From Paenibacillus silvisoli (GTDB lineage: Bacteria; Bacillota; Bacilli; Paenibacillales; Paenibacillaceae): 64,000 nt of DNA. The notes beneath the pieces were generated by a model that ran no database searches, was not told the DNA's origin, and saw nothing but the letters and a program-made list of their open reading frames with translations. Of this stretch, positions 23,945 to 32,308 are shown piece after piece. Both the position numbers and the translations under genes were made by a program. Position 1 is the first letter of the stretch; each line of letters starts with the position of its first letter. The stretch spans positions 4,136,001 to 4,200,000 of the forward strand of contig NZ_CP133017.1 of assembly GCF_030866765.1 (NCBI RefSeq), written 5' to 3'.

Positions 23945-26818
23945 TTAACGTACGTATTCGATCAATTTCGCCAGCGCCACCGCCGCTTCCGCGCGCGTCA
24001 CCGTCGATTTCGGCTTGAACTTGCCGCCGTCCGTCGTCAGCAGACCGGCCGCAACCGACGCTTCAACCGAAGCCAATGCCGAAGGCGTTACCTGTTTCTG
24101 ATCCTTCAATTCTACCGCTTCCGGATGCTGCACGGTTCTGCCGGTACCCGCTTCATAGGCTTGAACCAGCAGCACGGCAAGCTGCTCCTTGGTTACATCC
24201 GCTTGAGGCTTCGCGCTTGGCGCGACCGAGTAGCCCGTGAACGCATGTGCGGAGCGAGACTTCGCATACGCGGCTATGCGGCCCAGCATAGCCTCCAGAT
24301 CGCCGGCTTTCAGCGCGCGCTTCGGTTCAAACTTGCCGTTGGCATCAGTTGTGACGACATCGGCGCCATACAGCGTTTTTACGGCATCGTAAGCTTCATC
24401 CTTAGGGTCGACATCCTTGAACGGCTGCGCATCGGTACCGAGCAGCGAGGTGAGCGCTCTGTATTTCGGCGTTAGCAGGTTATCGATAATATCTTCGGCT
24501 GCTCCCCACATGCCGTACCGGTTATAGCCGCTCGACAAGGTGAAGTACATGAACATGTCGCCCGACTGCGCCAAGAAGTTGTTGCCTACATCGTACTTGA
24601 TCAAATCACCCATCCGTTCCGAACGGTGCGCCGCAATGCGGTTCTCGACGTTGACCTTGCTGCCGCCTCCGGAATCCGGACCGCCCTCGTACGTGTACGA
24701 TTTCAAGCCGTACTGGTCGGCAAGGTGGATCAGCTCGACCTTCGTGCCGTCCGCTTGGCTGAAGCGCGCGCTGTCCTCCTGCATCGCCGTCAGCACTTCC
24801 GTCGCCGATGCGGCGTCGCCTGCCTGGCTCGAATTGAAGTAAGGCGCGCTTGCGATCGCGTAGAAATAATTTTTCGGATCGCCGTACACCTTGCTGACCC
24901 AGTTCAGCATGTCTTCGTATTGATCCGGAATAATCGCGAACCAGCTCAGCACCGGTCTAACGCGCGTGTTCAGCGCGTTCTCGCCGAACTCGGCCTGGAA
25001 CTGCTGTCCGATCTCGATCAACCGCTGGGCGATGCGGTGGCGCGTCCAGGAACGCTTAGCCGGCGTATAGTCGGCATCGTTCGGGTCGTCGAAATAGGAT
25101 TGCATCGTATATTGGTTCAGCTTCGAGTCGGGCTGCGAGCCTTCCGCGATCGCCGCTGCCTTGTTGTACGCTTGCTGCGAGAACAGATCGTTCCATACTT
25201 CATTGGAATATTCCACGTAAACGCGAATGCTTGGATCGAGCTTTTCTTTCAGAAGCTTCGCCAGCGATCGGACGTAATCGTCGCTTGCCGCGACAGGGAT
25301 GTTGATCCAGATATCTTTCCCCGTCTTGTTCGCCAGCTCGATGACATATTCCCACGCAACCCCGTGAGTGGCGTCCAGCTCAAGCTGCGTCGCATCTGTC
25401 GTCAGCTTGCGGTCGCTCCACTCCGTGACGGCCGGATATGCCGGGTTGTTGTTGTTCGTGCTCAGCCAATCCATGAAGCGCAGCGTACCGAACGGCTGCA
25501 GCGCCTGCAGAAACTCCTTCGTAAACGTTTCTTTGCCGTTCAGCGCGTAACCGGGACGCATCAATTTGACGTCGCTGACGCCGCCGTCCGTCTCCTTGAA
25601 GCTCATGTAGAGCAGGCCGCTGCCCTTCGGCAGAACGATATCCGCCGTCGTCGTGCCTGATTTCATATCGTAGCGCTGGTTCTGAACGGTGAACGGGCTG
25701 GATGGGTCGAGATTGCCGAGCACCGCTTTCCCTTTGAAGGACAGCTTGTAAACGCCGCTGATGTCAGGGAACTGCTTTGCCGGGTCGTCGATATCGTTCA
25801 GCCATGCGGCTACCGGACGATGATCGAAAAATACCGTCGCCGCATCCTCCAGCGGCCATCCGTTCTCGTCGATCCGCACGCCCGGGGAGCCATCCGCCTT
25901 CGCCCACTGCCGCAGCGTCTTGGCCGCATCGGCGAACTCGAAGCCGCGGCCGCCAAGCCCTTCCAGTCCGACGCCGATTTGGCCCGGATAGATGTCGCTC
26001 GTCAACGCAGGCAGCGGCGTAATCGTGTGCACGTTCAGCGTGTTCGTCGCAAAGGACTGCAGCTCGCTCCGCTTGGCCACAACCTTGAAGTTATAGACGC
26101 CGCTTGCTTGCAGGCCGCCAACCGTATACGACGTTGACGTCGTTTCTCCCACTGCGACATCGTCTTTGTAAACGATATAGGTGATGCCGTCACCGTTTGC
26201 CGGCTTGTCCCACGTCAATTCCACTTGCGTTTCCGTATTGTCCGTTGAATGGAGGAACGACGGCGACATAGCTTCTTTCGCCACATCATCCGGCGTCGAC
26301 ACCTTCTCGAGCGCGACATCGTCCAAATAGAAATCCGAGCCCGACCACTTCACCAGCGTCAAATTCGAATTCGACGTCTTCATGAGCTCCGGCGGCGCGG
26401 TAAACACGTTCTCGATATAGTGATACTCCCCATCCGCAACGTTGAAGTCGAGCTGATTGGAGAAGCTCTTGCCCAGCGTCAGCTTCAGGTTGCCCCCGGC
26501 ATCGCCGTTCTTGTACTTATACCAAGCGCTGAAGCGATACGTCCTTCCCGGCTCGAGCGCGCCGAAGTCAAGACCGGAAATGCCGAAGCCGCCGCCGATC
26601 TTGAGCGCTTGCTCCTGACCGTGCGGTTCCTCCTTGCCGATGTTAATGTTGACCCAATTGGGCCAAGCAATGGCACCGCTTTCAAAATTGCCGTTCGGTA
26701 CCAGATTGCTTCCGTAAACGACCCCGTCCGATGATGTGCCGGCAGCTTCTGCAAATGAACTTGACGGTGCGAGCAGCAGCATCGCCATCGCGAACGTGCC
26801 TATACGTCTTTTCATCAT
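23945..26818 (-). CDS. SLH-anchored putative glycoside hydrolase with CBM and fibronectin-III-like domains
   Basis: A 957-residue exported protein: signal peptide (1-about 25), a carbohydrate-binding beta-sandwich (about 30-180, LVPNGNFESG at its start), a fibronectin III-like domain (about 195-270), a TIM-barrel-like catalytic part (about 300-760) and C-terminal S-layer homology repeats (about 775-957, GKFKPKSTVTRAEAAVAL). In the barrel, VYVEYSNEVWN carries an Asn-Glu pair like the acid/base of clan A glycosidases and YTYEGGPDSGG offers a possible nucleophile Glu. The exact GH family is unclear. SLH repeats would hold it on the cell wall. The ATG at 26818 is preferred (GGAGAGG 6 bases upstream); 26824 and 26815 are alternatives. 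Confidence 0.75.
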   Translation of the reverse strand: MMKRRIGTFAMAMLLLAPSSSFAEAAGTSSDGVVYGSNLVPNGNFESGAIAWPNWVNINIGKEEPHGQEQALKIGGGFGISGLDFGALEPGRTYRFSAWYKYKNGDAGGNLKLTLGKSFSNQLDFNVADGEYHYIENVFTAPPELMKTSNSNLTLVKWSGSDFYLDDVALEKVSTPDDVAKEAMSPSFLHSTDNTETQVELTWDKPANGDGITYIVYKDDVAVGETTSTSYTVGGLQASGVYNFKVVAKRSELQSFATNTLNVHTITPLPALTSDIYPGQIGVGLEGLGGRGFEFADAAKTLRQWAKADGSPGVRIDENGWPLEDAATVFFDHRPVAAWLNDIDDPAKQFPDISGVYKLSFKGKAVLGNLDPSSPFTVQNQRYDMKSGTTTADIVLPKGSGLLYMSFKETDGGVSDVKLMRPGYALNGKETFTKEFLQALQPFGTLRFMDWLSTNNNNPAYPAVTEWSDRKLTTDATQLELDATHGVAWEYVIELANKTGKDIWINIPVAASDDYVRSLAKLLKEKLDPSIRVYVEYSNEVWNDLFSQQAYNKAAAIAEGSQPDSKLNQYTMQSYFDDPNDADYTPAKRSWTRHRIAQRLIEIGQQFQAEFGENALNTRVRPVLSWFAIIPDQYEDMLNWVSKVYGDPKNYFYAIASAPYFNSSQAGDAASATEVLTAMQEDSARFSQADGTKVELIHLADQYGLKSYTYEGGPDSGGGSKVNVENRIAAHRSERMGDLIKYDVGNNFLAQSGDMFMYFTLSSGYNRYGMWGAAEDIIDNLLTPKYRALTSLLGTDAQPFKDVDPKDEAYDAVKTLYGADVVTTDANGKFEPKRALKAGDLEAMLGRIAAYAKSRSAHAFTGYSVAPSAKPQADVTKEQLAVLLVQAYEAGTGRTVQHPEAVELKDQKQVTPSALASVEASVAAGLLTTDGGKFKPKSTVTRAEAAVALAKLIEYVR

Positions 26819-26984
26819 ATCCATCCTCTCCGCTTGTTGGTCTGAAACGCCTATTACTCCTTAATTTTACAGGTTGTGGAAGATGTCGCCTATTGCATCC
26901 TATTTACTTTCGTTGCTGTCTATTAACTTCTTTAAGGTCGGTAACGCCATCTGCGCAGCCGAACAACTGGATGGGTAGGCATGC

Positions 26985-27017
26985 AAAAAAGCCCTTCGGA
27001 TTTCTCCGAAGGGCTTC
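26985..27017 (-). terminator. Terminator of tRNA-Leu copy 2
   Basis: The stem AAGCCCTTCGG / CCGAAGGGCTT with a 6-base loop is followed by T on the minus strand. Its sequence differs from the terminator of copy 1. Confidence 0.9.
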
Positions 27018-27028
27018 ATTTAAATGGT

Positions 27029-27115
27029 TGGTGCGGTCGAGAGGACTCGAACCTCCACGGCTGTTACACCACTAGAACCTGAATCTAGCGCGTCTGCCAA
27101 TTCCGCCACGACCGC
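27029..27115 (-). tRNA. tRNA-Leu (anticodon CAG), copy 2
   Basis: Identical in all 87 positions to the tRNA-Leu at 3392-3478 and in the same orientation, with encoded CCA. The shared block also covers about 5 bases past the CCA end and about 9 bases (ATCTGGCAG) upstream of the 5' end, roughly 100 bases in all. Promoter and terminator differ between the copies. Confidence 0.95.
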
Positions 27116-27158
27116 ATCTGGCAGATGTTCTTGCGTACGAGCCGCAATCACGTTTCTT

Positions 27159-27187
27159 ATAATAGCACCCGGTTCTAGCGAAGTCAA
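27159..27187 (-). promoter_or_regulatory. Sigma-A promoter of tRNA-Leu copy 2
   Basis: TTGACT (27182-27187) and TATTAT (27159-27164) on the minus strand are 17 bases apart, about 44 bases before the mature 5' end. Confidence 0.75.
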
Positions 27188-27246
27188 GGCAGCTTGTAAA
27201 AGTTGAAATTTTCTAAAAATTAACCGTTTACCCTGCCTGCCGGAAG

Positions 27247-27642
27247 TTATTCGAACAAGTCGCCGAACACGTCCAGCATCGTCTTCTTCTTGTGCGGCTT
27301 GCCGTGCTTCCCGTACTGGCCGTACCCGTGCGAGTCATAGCCATGCTGGCCTTGTTGACCATGCTGACCTTGTTGACCGTGCTGGCTGTAGCCTTTGCCG
27401 GTGTTATAGCCTTGATCACGGCTGCGGTCGCGATAAGGATCGCCGGATGAATAATTCGGGTTCATGTTGATGCTGCGCTCCAGCCGATCGTACTCGTCGC
27501 GAACTTCCCGCACGCCTTTCACAAGCTTGTCCAGCTCGCCCCGATCGAGCCAAACGCCTTTGCAATCCGGGCAAATATCGATCAAAACGCCGTCTCTCTC
27601 GACTTCTCTCATGCGAACATCGGTGCATACAGGACATTTCAT
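27247..27642 (-). CDS. Zinc-ribbon protein of the zf-TFIIB family with a Gly/Gln/His tail
   Basis: A 131-residue protein. Residues 1-40 form the zf-TFIIB domain: MKCPVC and ICPDCKGVWLDRGEL give four Cys for one zinc. A charged helix (VREVRDEYDRLERSINM) follows, then a low-complexity tail (about 65-115) with QGQHGQQGQHG repeats and many Gly, Tyr and His, and a short C-terminal MLDVFGDLFE motif shared by many family members. The role is unknown; the family is thought to bind nucleic acids or proteins. It is preceded by GGAGGC before the ATG. Confidence 0.8.
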   Translation of the reverse strand: MKCPVCTDVRMREVERDGVLIDICPDCKGVWLDRGELDKLVKGVREVRDEYDRLERSINMNPNYSSGDPYRDRSRDQGYNTGKGYSQHGQQGQHGQQGQHGYDSHGYGQYGKHGKPHKKKTMLDVFGDLFE

Positions 27643-27717
27643 GGTGGATCAGCCTCCATTCAGTTATTAACACCTATACGGTTCAACCTGCCGGAGGTTT
27701 CAACGAAACACTCTTGT

Positions 27718-27927
27718 TCACAGCTGCGTGCGCGGAGATCCGACCGGCTCGTAAATATAGCTTCTGCTCAATTTGACGACTTTGCGGCTTCGTTTGCGAA
27801 TGACGACGGAGTCCGCATCCCACGCAACGACGATACCCAGTACGTCATTGACTTCCATGCCGTCGCGGACGACGCGCACCGGCGTCCCTTCCATTCGATA
27901 CTGATCCAATTGTTCTTCGGATATCAT
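27718..27927 (-). CDS. Small uncharacterised protein
   Basis: A 69-residue soluble protein. The pattern of short beta strands (TPVRVVRDG, DVLGIVVAWDADSVVIRKR, KVVKLSRSYIYEP) suggests a small SH3-like barrel, with a basic strand RKRSRK that could bind nucleic acid; this is inference. The ATG at 27927 has GGAG 9 bases upstream and is preferred to the ATG at 27942. I know no function for it. Confidence 0.6.
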   Translation of the reverse strand: MISEEQLDQYRMEGTPVRVVRDGMEVNDVLGIVVAWDADSVVIRKRSRKVVKLSRSYIYEPVGSPRTQL

Positions 27928-27948
27928 ATGCAATCGCTCCATTTCTAT

Positions 27949-27986
27949 AAAAAAACCTCAATGCGGCAGCGAGCCGTCATTGAGGC
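27949..27986 (-). terminator. Terminator downstream of the 106-residue protein gene
   Basis: The stem CCTCAATG / CATTGAGG with a 14-base loop is followed by seven T on the minus strand, 22 bases past the stop codon at 28008. Confidence 0.8.
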
Positions 27987-28007
27987 ACTCATTATGTTCG
28001 CCAGCAA

Positions 28008-28328
28008 CTAGCCGACATGCTCCTTGGAATCGTTCGTTTCGAACCATTCGTCGAGGACGCGGGAAGACATCACGCGGCTCGTAATATACTCGGCTTGCTT
28101 CTCCGAAAACTGACCTTTCCAATCGATCTCCAGCTCCGACGAGAGCTTCACGATCGTCAGCAGCTCCGACCAAGCAACGTACCGTTTATACCAGAAAAAC
28201 TGCGGATGCTCAATCATATAAGGGTACAAGTCATCAAAATCCGTATGCTTGCAGTCAAGCGCACGTTCGAAATGATTTTTCGCTTCCGACAATTTGGTTA
28301 ATAAATAATCAGCGGATAATTGTCCCAT
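28008..28328 (-). CDS. Uncharacterised conserved-looking protein (106 aa)
   Basis: An acidic, soluble, mostly helical protein rich in aromatic residues (HPQFFWYKRYVAWSELL in the middle). No catalytic motif, signal or membrane segment is visible. It starts with ATG at 28328 after a GGAGGCGC ribosome site and is a single-gene unit with its own terminator. I do not recognise the family. Confidence 0.65.
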   Translation of the reverse strand: MGQLSADYLLTKLSEAKNHFERALDCKHTDFDDLYPYMIEHPQFFWYKRYVAWSELLTIVKLSSELEIDWKGQFSEKQAEYITSRVMSSRVLDEWFETNDSKEHVG

Positions 28329-28418
28329 ACCCTAGCGCCTCCAATCCGTCACTTAGAATCATTATAAGTCAATTCGTTCATCCCGAAAAGATGGAGGAGA
28401 TGGAATTTATAAGGGAAA

Positions 28419-28988
28419 CTATTCGAAACGGATTTTGCCGCCTTCGAGCGATGCGATGCGAACGAGCGATTCAACGCGGATCCCTTGCTCGCGGATCGTG
28501 CGCGCTCCGGCCTGGAACGATTTTTCCACGACGATGCCGAGTCCGGCCAGCTTCGCGCCCGAGCGTTCGATAATTTTGATCAAGCCGCGCGCGGCGTCGC
28601 CGTTCGCGATAATATCGTCGATAAACAGTACCGTATCGTCGGACGTCAAGAATTGACGGGACACCATAATGTCCGTTACAATGCCTTTCGTAAACGACGG
28701 AACGCGTTCGCAGTACGCGTCCGGATCGGCGATGAGCGTTTTCTTCCGCCGCGCGAAGACGAGCGGTACGCCAAGCGCCAGCGCAGTCGCGTAAGCAACC
28801 GGAATGCCGGAGGATTCCACCGTAATGACCTTCGTAATCGGCGATTCCGCGTACAGCCGCGCGAATTCTTTGCCCATTTCCTGCGTCAGATGCGGGTCTA
28901 CTTGATGATTAAGCAGAGCATCCAGCTTTAATACGTCTTGATTTAGAATAGAAGCTTCACGCAATATGCGTTCTTTGAGCTGTTCCAT
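28419..28988 (-). CDS. xpt: Xanthine phosphoribosyltransferase
   Basis: A 189-residue type I phosphoribosyltransferase that makes XMP from xanthine and PRPP in purine salvage. The N-terminus MEQLKERI, the segment VESSGIPVAYATAL, the PRPP loop VLFIDDIIANGDAARGL and the end FQAGARTIREQGIRVESLVRI (each shortened) match Xpt of Bacillus. The ATG at 28988 has GGAGGG 8 bases upstream and gives the usual family length; the frame extends upstream by chance. In Bacillus xpt is controlled by a guanine riboswitch and joined to pbuX. Neither is visible here; a hairpin at 29064-29107 sits in the leader position instead. Confidence 0.93.
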   Translation of the reverse strand: MEQLKERILREASILNQDVLKLDALLNHQVDPHLTQEMGKEFARLYAESPITKVITVESSGIPVAYATALALGVPLVFARRKKTLIADPDAYCERVPSFTKGIVTDIMVSRQFLTSDDTVLFIDDIIANGDAARGLIKIIERSGAKLAGLGIVVEKSFQAGARTIREQGIRVESLVRIASLEGGKIRFE

Positions 28989-29063
28989 TCGCTTTCCCTC
29001 CACCGAAAAAATCTTTTCCGTTAAAGTTACCATAAGGTACGCCAAACGCGCAACTGACTGGTC

Positions 29064-29107
29064 GAAAAATAATGCCGCTCGGATTGCAACTATTTTCCAA
29101 TCCGAGC
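29064..29107 (-). terminator. Terminator-like hairpin upstream of xpt
   Basis: A perfect 10-bp stem (GCTCGGATTG / CAATCCGAGC) with an 11-base loop is followed on the minus strand by GGCATTATTTTTC. It lies 76 bases before the xpt start. It could be the terminator of an xpt leader, or a stop for transcripts reading through leftward from the ArsB-like gene, antisense to the lipoprotein gene. Confidence 0.6.
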
Positions 29108-29155
29108 GTCTAAATAGATACCGATACCCGAAGCAATCATTAAGGACGTGTTGCA

Positions 29156-29863
29156 ATGATGAATCGCGGCAAATTAGCCAAACAAACCGCATATACCGCC
29201 GCCGTCTGCACGCTGCTTGTCCTGTTGGCGGGCTGCAGGCTTGACGTGACCGGCACCGCCCCGACGGACAACTATACCGAAGCTGCGGAGCAGTCAGGCG
29301 CTTCGCTCGCCGGAAACGACTCGGACAGCCCGCAGAAGGCCTATGCCGCCAACGAGGGCGAACCCGAAGCCGTGTTAATGGAGAACGCGCCAAGCGACAG
29401 TACCGCAATCGACGCGAAGACCGAATCGACCTCCAAGCAAGCCGGGACGAAGCCGACGACCGCCAACGATGAGCTGACTTGGGACGCCAAAGCGCCGAAG
29501 CTTCACGGCATCGCCATCGGCGACGCCAAAACGAATCTCGACAATACGCTTGGCAAGCACGTCGACAGCTATTCGATCGGCGATGGCGCGGAATCGATCA
29601 CGGTGATGGAGTATTCCGGCTTCTCCGTCGGTTATGGCGCTGACAAAAAGGTCAAATTCGTAGAAGTGTTCGATAAAAGCGTGCCAACCGGACTGAACGG
29701 ACTTCGGGTCGGCGACAGCGAAAGCACCGTCACGGATTCGCTGGGCAAGCCAAAAACGCATACCGCAAGCGTACTCGCCTACCAGACGAACGACTCGCTG
29801 CTGAAGCTGGACCTTGATCCGCAGAACAAGCGGGTTCTCTCCATTAAGCTGTTCTTACATTAG
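29156..29863 (+). CDS. Lipoprotein of unknown function
   Basis: A 235-residue lipoprotein. The signal peptide ends in the lipobox LAGC (Cys at about residue 27). A long spacer rich in Thr, Ser, Ala, Glu and Asp runs to about residue 105. The C-terminal part (about 110-235) shows two related repeats beginning LHGIAIGDAKTNLDNTLGK and LNGLRVGDSESTVTDSLGK, each followed by beta strands. The same repeat pattern is seen in YjgB/DUF4309-like exported proteins of Bacilli, but the match is tentative. The ATG at 29156 has AAGGA 9 bases upstream. It converges with and overlaps the ArsB-like gene by 9 bases. Confidence 0.7.
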   Translation: MMNRGKLAKQTAYTAAVCTLLVLLAGCRLDVTGTAPTDNYTEAAEQSGASLAGNDSDSPQKAYAANEGEPEAVLMENAPSDSTAIDAKTESTSKQAGTKPTTANDELTWDAKAPKLHGIAIGDAKTNLDNTLGKHVDSYSIGDGAESITVMEYSGFSVGYGADKKVKFVEVFDKSVPTGLNGLRVGDSESTVTDSLGKPKTHTASVLAYQTNDSLLKLDLDPQNKRVLSIKLFLH

Positions 29864-31186
29864 AATTAACCATAAGGTCACGAGCGAGCACAACAAAATC
29901 GGCGCCGTCAGAAGCAAGCCGTACTTGGCATATTCCCGCCACGACATGTCGATGCCGCCGCGCCGAAGCAGCTGCAGCCAGAGCAGCGTCGCAAGCGAAC
30001 CGATCGGCGTCAGCTTCGCGCCGACCGAAGTGCCCAGCAGGCTGGCAAACGGCAAATAATGCGGGCCTATCGTCTGCTCGATCGCAAGCGAGGACACGAG
30101 CACGGCAGGCAGGTTGTTGACGGCGGCGCTGAGAAGCGAGAATAGAACGCCGGAACCGAGAATGCCGATAAGCGCGCCTTGCTCCGTCATAGGCTCCAAT
30201 ACATTCGGGAACCAACTTACGGCTCCGTGAAGATACATACTGTACACGATCAGATTCATCGATAGCGCAAATACGACGATCAGCCAAGGCGCTCCGCGGA
30301 GCGTCTTTTTTACGTTGCCTTGACCGACGGCCAAGCTTGCGAGCCATTGCACGGCCGCGCCGGTAAGCGCGATCGCGGCCACGGGTACCCCTATTTTGTC
30401 CGCAATGAGATAGCCTGCCATAATGGCGGCGATAATGAGCCAGGAAAGGTAGAACAGCCCCTTATGACTGACCGCCGACGCCGGCTCAGGGAACGATTCC
30501 GGCGCTTGCGCCCTGCTCTCTTCCTTGCGAATGCTTTTGCCGAAGTAGCCGGCCGTCACCGCGATGGTCACTGCAATCGCGACGATACCGGGCATGAGCA
30601 TCGTTTCCGCATATTCTCCGAAACCAATGTCGAAGAAATCCGCCGTCAAAATATTCGTCAAATTGCTCATCATCAGCGGCGCGCTCGCCGTATCCGCCAT
30701 TAAGCCTACGCCAAGCAGAAAGGCGATCCGGCTCCGCCTTGACAGCTGCAGCAGCGCGGTCACTTCCAATACGATCGGAATCATGATGAGAATGGTGCCG
30801 TCGTTGTTGAAGAACACCGTAATGGCCGCGGCAAGCGCGCAGAGACCGATGAGCAGGCGAAGCTGCTTATGATGAAAGGCTCTCACGATGTGAAGCGCGG
30901 CCCATCGGAAAAATCCGTTCGCGTCGAGCAGCGTCGTAAAAAGCATGATGCCGATTAAGGAGAACGTGGCGTTCCATACGAAACCCCAAATATAAGCCGC
31001 ATCCTCCGGCGCCAGCAGCCTTGCCGCGAACAGCAGGGCTGCGCCGATGAGGGCGACGACCGCTTCGTGCACGCCTTTCGGTTTCCACACGATCAAGGCG
31101 AGCGAGGCGGTAAAAACGCTGATGGCAACCATCATAGCCATGGAAGGAATAACACCGCTTTCTGTCTCTAACAGGATAATAGTCAT
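29855..31186 (-). CDS. ArsB/NhaD-family ion transporter
   Basis: A 443-residue membrane protein with about 12 predicted helices. The two re-entrant family motifs FFNNDGTILIMIPI and VNNLPAVLVSSL are in the expected halves, and the end SVGAKLTPIGSLATLLWLQLL is typical of ArsB. It would export arsenite, or act as a sodium/proton antiporter or anion carrier. No arsR, arsC or arsA gene is adjacent, so an arsenic role is not supported by context. The ATG at 31186 has GAGGA nearby upstream. Confidence 0.8.
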   Translation of the reverse strand: MTIILLETESGVIPSMAMMVAISVFTASLALIVWKPKGVHEAVVALIGAALLFAARLLAPEDAAYIWGFVWNATFSLIGIMLFTTLLDANGFFRWAALHIVRAFHHKQLRLLIGLCALAAAITVFFNNDGTILIMIPIVLEVTALLQLSRRSRIAFLLGVGLMADTASAPLMMSNLTNILTADFFDIGFGEYAETMLMPGIVAIAVTIAVTAGYFGKSIRKEESRAQAPESFPEPASAVSHKGLFYLSWLIIAAIMAGYLIADKIGVPVAAIALTGAAVQWLASLAVGQGNVKKTLRGAPWLIVVFALSMNLIVYSMYLHGAVSWFPNVLEPMTEQGALIGILGSGVLFSLLSAAVNNLPAVLVSSLAIEQTIGPHYLPFASLLGTSVGAKLTPIGSLATLLWLQLLRRGGIDMSWREYAKYGLLLTAPILLCSLVTLWLILM

Positions 31187-31253
31187 GCCTGTCCTCAGTC
31201 GGACATACCTTAACTAGTAGGTCATTGTACGAAAGGCAGGTCATGGGGAAGGT

Positions 31254-32306
31254 ATGAAAAGAGCGAGTAAGATTATGCAGGTCGCATTTACGTATATGGG
31301 CACGGTCGTTGGCGCCGGCTTTGCGACGGGACAAGAAATATTGCAGTTTTTTACTCGATTCGGCTTTCTTGGCGCCGTCACGATTCTGATGGCCACGATG
31401 ATGTTCGTGTGGCTCGGCTCGAAAATGATGCTGATCGCCAGCGACATCCGCGCCAGATCGTACGAGGACGTCAATAAAGTGTTATTCGGCGACCGGTTCG
31501 GCCAATGGGTCAGCCATTTCATGCTGATCGTCCTATTCGGCGTGTGCGCGGTCATGCTGGCCGGAGCAGGCGCGATTTTTTCCGAGAATTGGAACATTTC
31601 GTACCAGTCCGGCTTGCTCATAACGATGTTCGGCTGCTTCTTGCTGCTGCGCAAAGGGATGAACGCGATCTTGACGGTCAATTCCATCGTCGTGCCCGTT
31701 ATGCTCCTCTTCACGGTGCTGATCATCATCGATACGGTGAAAACACCCGGTTCCGACCGATGGATGCTGCTGACGAGCGATCACTCCCACATCTCGATCT
31801 GGGCTTCCCCGTTTCTGTATGCGGCTTTCAACTTGTCCATGGCGCAGGCTGTGCTCGTACCGCTTGGCGCGGAAATGAGGGATCGCAAAACGATCGTTTA
31901 CGGCTCCTGGATCGGCGGCCTTGGCATCGGCTTCATGCTGCTGGCCGGTCACATCGCGCTGTCGGTGTACATGCCTGGCATTCAGCAGTTTGAAATTCCG
32001 ATGGGCGGAATCGCGAGACAGCTTGGCCATGGCATTCAGTGGATTTATATTTTTCTGATTTTCGCCGAGATCTTCACGACGCTCATCGCCGACATTTACG
32101 GATTGACGCTGCAAATGCAGGAGCGGCTTAAAATTTCCCGCACGCTGCTTACGATCATCACGCTTGGCGCCTGCTATATCGCCAGCCAGATCGGCTTCGG
32201 CCCGCTGCTCTCCACGCTGTATCCGTTGTTCGGACTCATCAGCCTCGGCTGGCTTGCGTTGTTGATCCGGCAGAAGCCGCCGGCGGGCGGATTCGGGCGA
32301 AAATGA
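31254..32306 (+). CDS. YkvI-like membrane protein (APC/LeuT-fold transporter family)
   Basis: A 350-residue membrane protein with about ten helices. The N-terminus AFTYMGTVVGAGFATGQEI is the unwound first helix with the GAGFATGQE signature of YkvI-type proteins, relatives of amino-acid/sodium symporters. The function of YkvI is not known. The start ATG at 31254 follows GGGGAAGGT closely. It is divergent from the ArsB-like gene (67 bases between starts) and its stop lies two bases before the end of the convergent yhaN gene. Confidence 0.8.
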   Translation: MKRASKIMQVAFTYMGTVVGAGFATGQEILQFFTRFGFLGAVTILMATMMFVWLGSKMMLIASDIRARSYEDVNKVLFGDRFGQWVSHFMLIVLFGVCAVMLAGAGAIFSENWNISYQSGLLITMFGCFLLLRKGMNAILTVNSIVVPVMLLFTVLIIIDTVKTPGSDRWMLLTSDHSHISIWASPFLYAAFNLSMAQAVLVPLGAEMRDRKTIVYGSWIGGLGIGFMLLAGHIALSVYMPGIQQFEIPMGGIARQLGHGIQWIYIFLIFAEIFTTLIADIYGLTLQMQERLKISRTLLTIITLGACYIASQIGFGPLLSTLYPLFGLISLGWLALLIRQKPPAGGFGRK

Positions 32307-32308
32307 AA

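Noticed and set aside
22175-25660. Long plus-strand frames opposite the binding-protein and SLH genes (for example 22175-23359 and 24626-25660)
   Set aside because: Antisense shadows of recognised genes, without start signals or family motifs.
3392-27115. Classic integrative element between the two tRNA genes
   Set aside because: No integrase, excisionase, relaxase or phage gene occurs in the interval, so the repeats are reported only as a possible recombination substrate.
28989-29155. Guanine riboswitch before xpt
   Set aside because: The conserved TAT, three-way-junction and loop elements of the purine aptamer are absent.
29855-31186. Arsenic resistance operon
   Set aside because: Only a transporter of the wide ArsB/NhaD family is present; arsR, arsC and arsA are missing.
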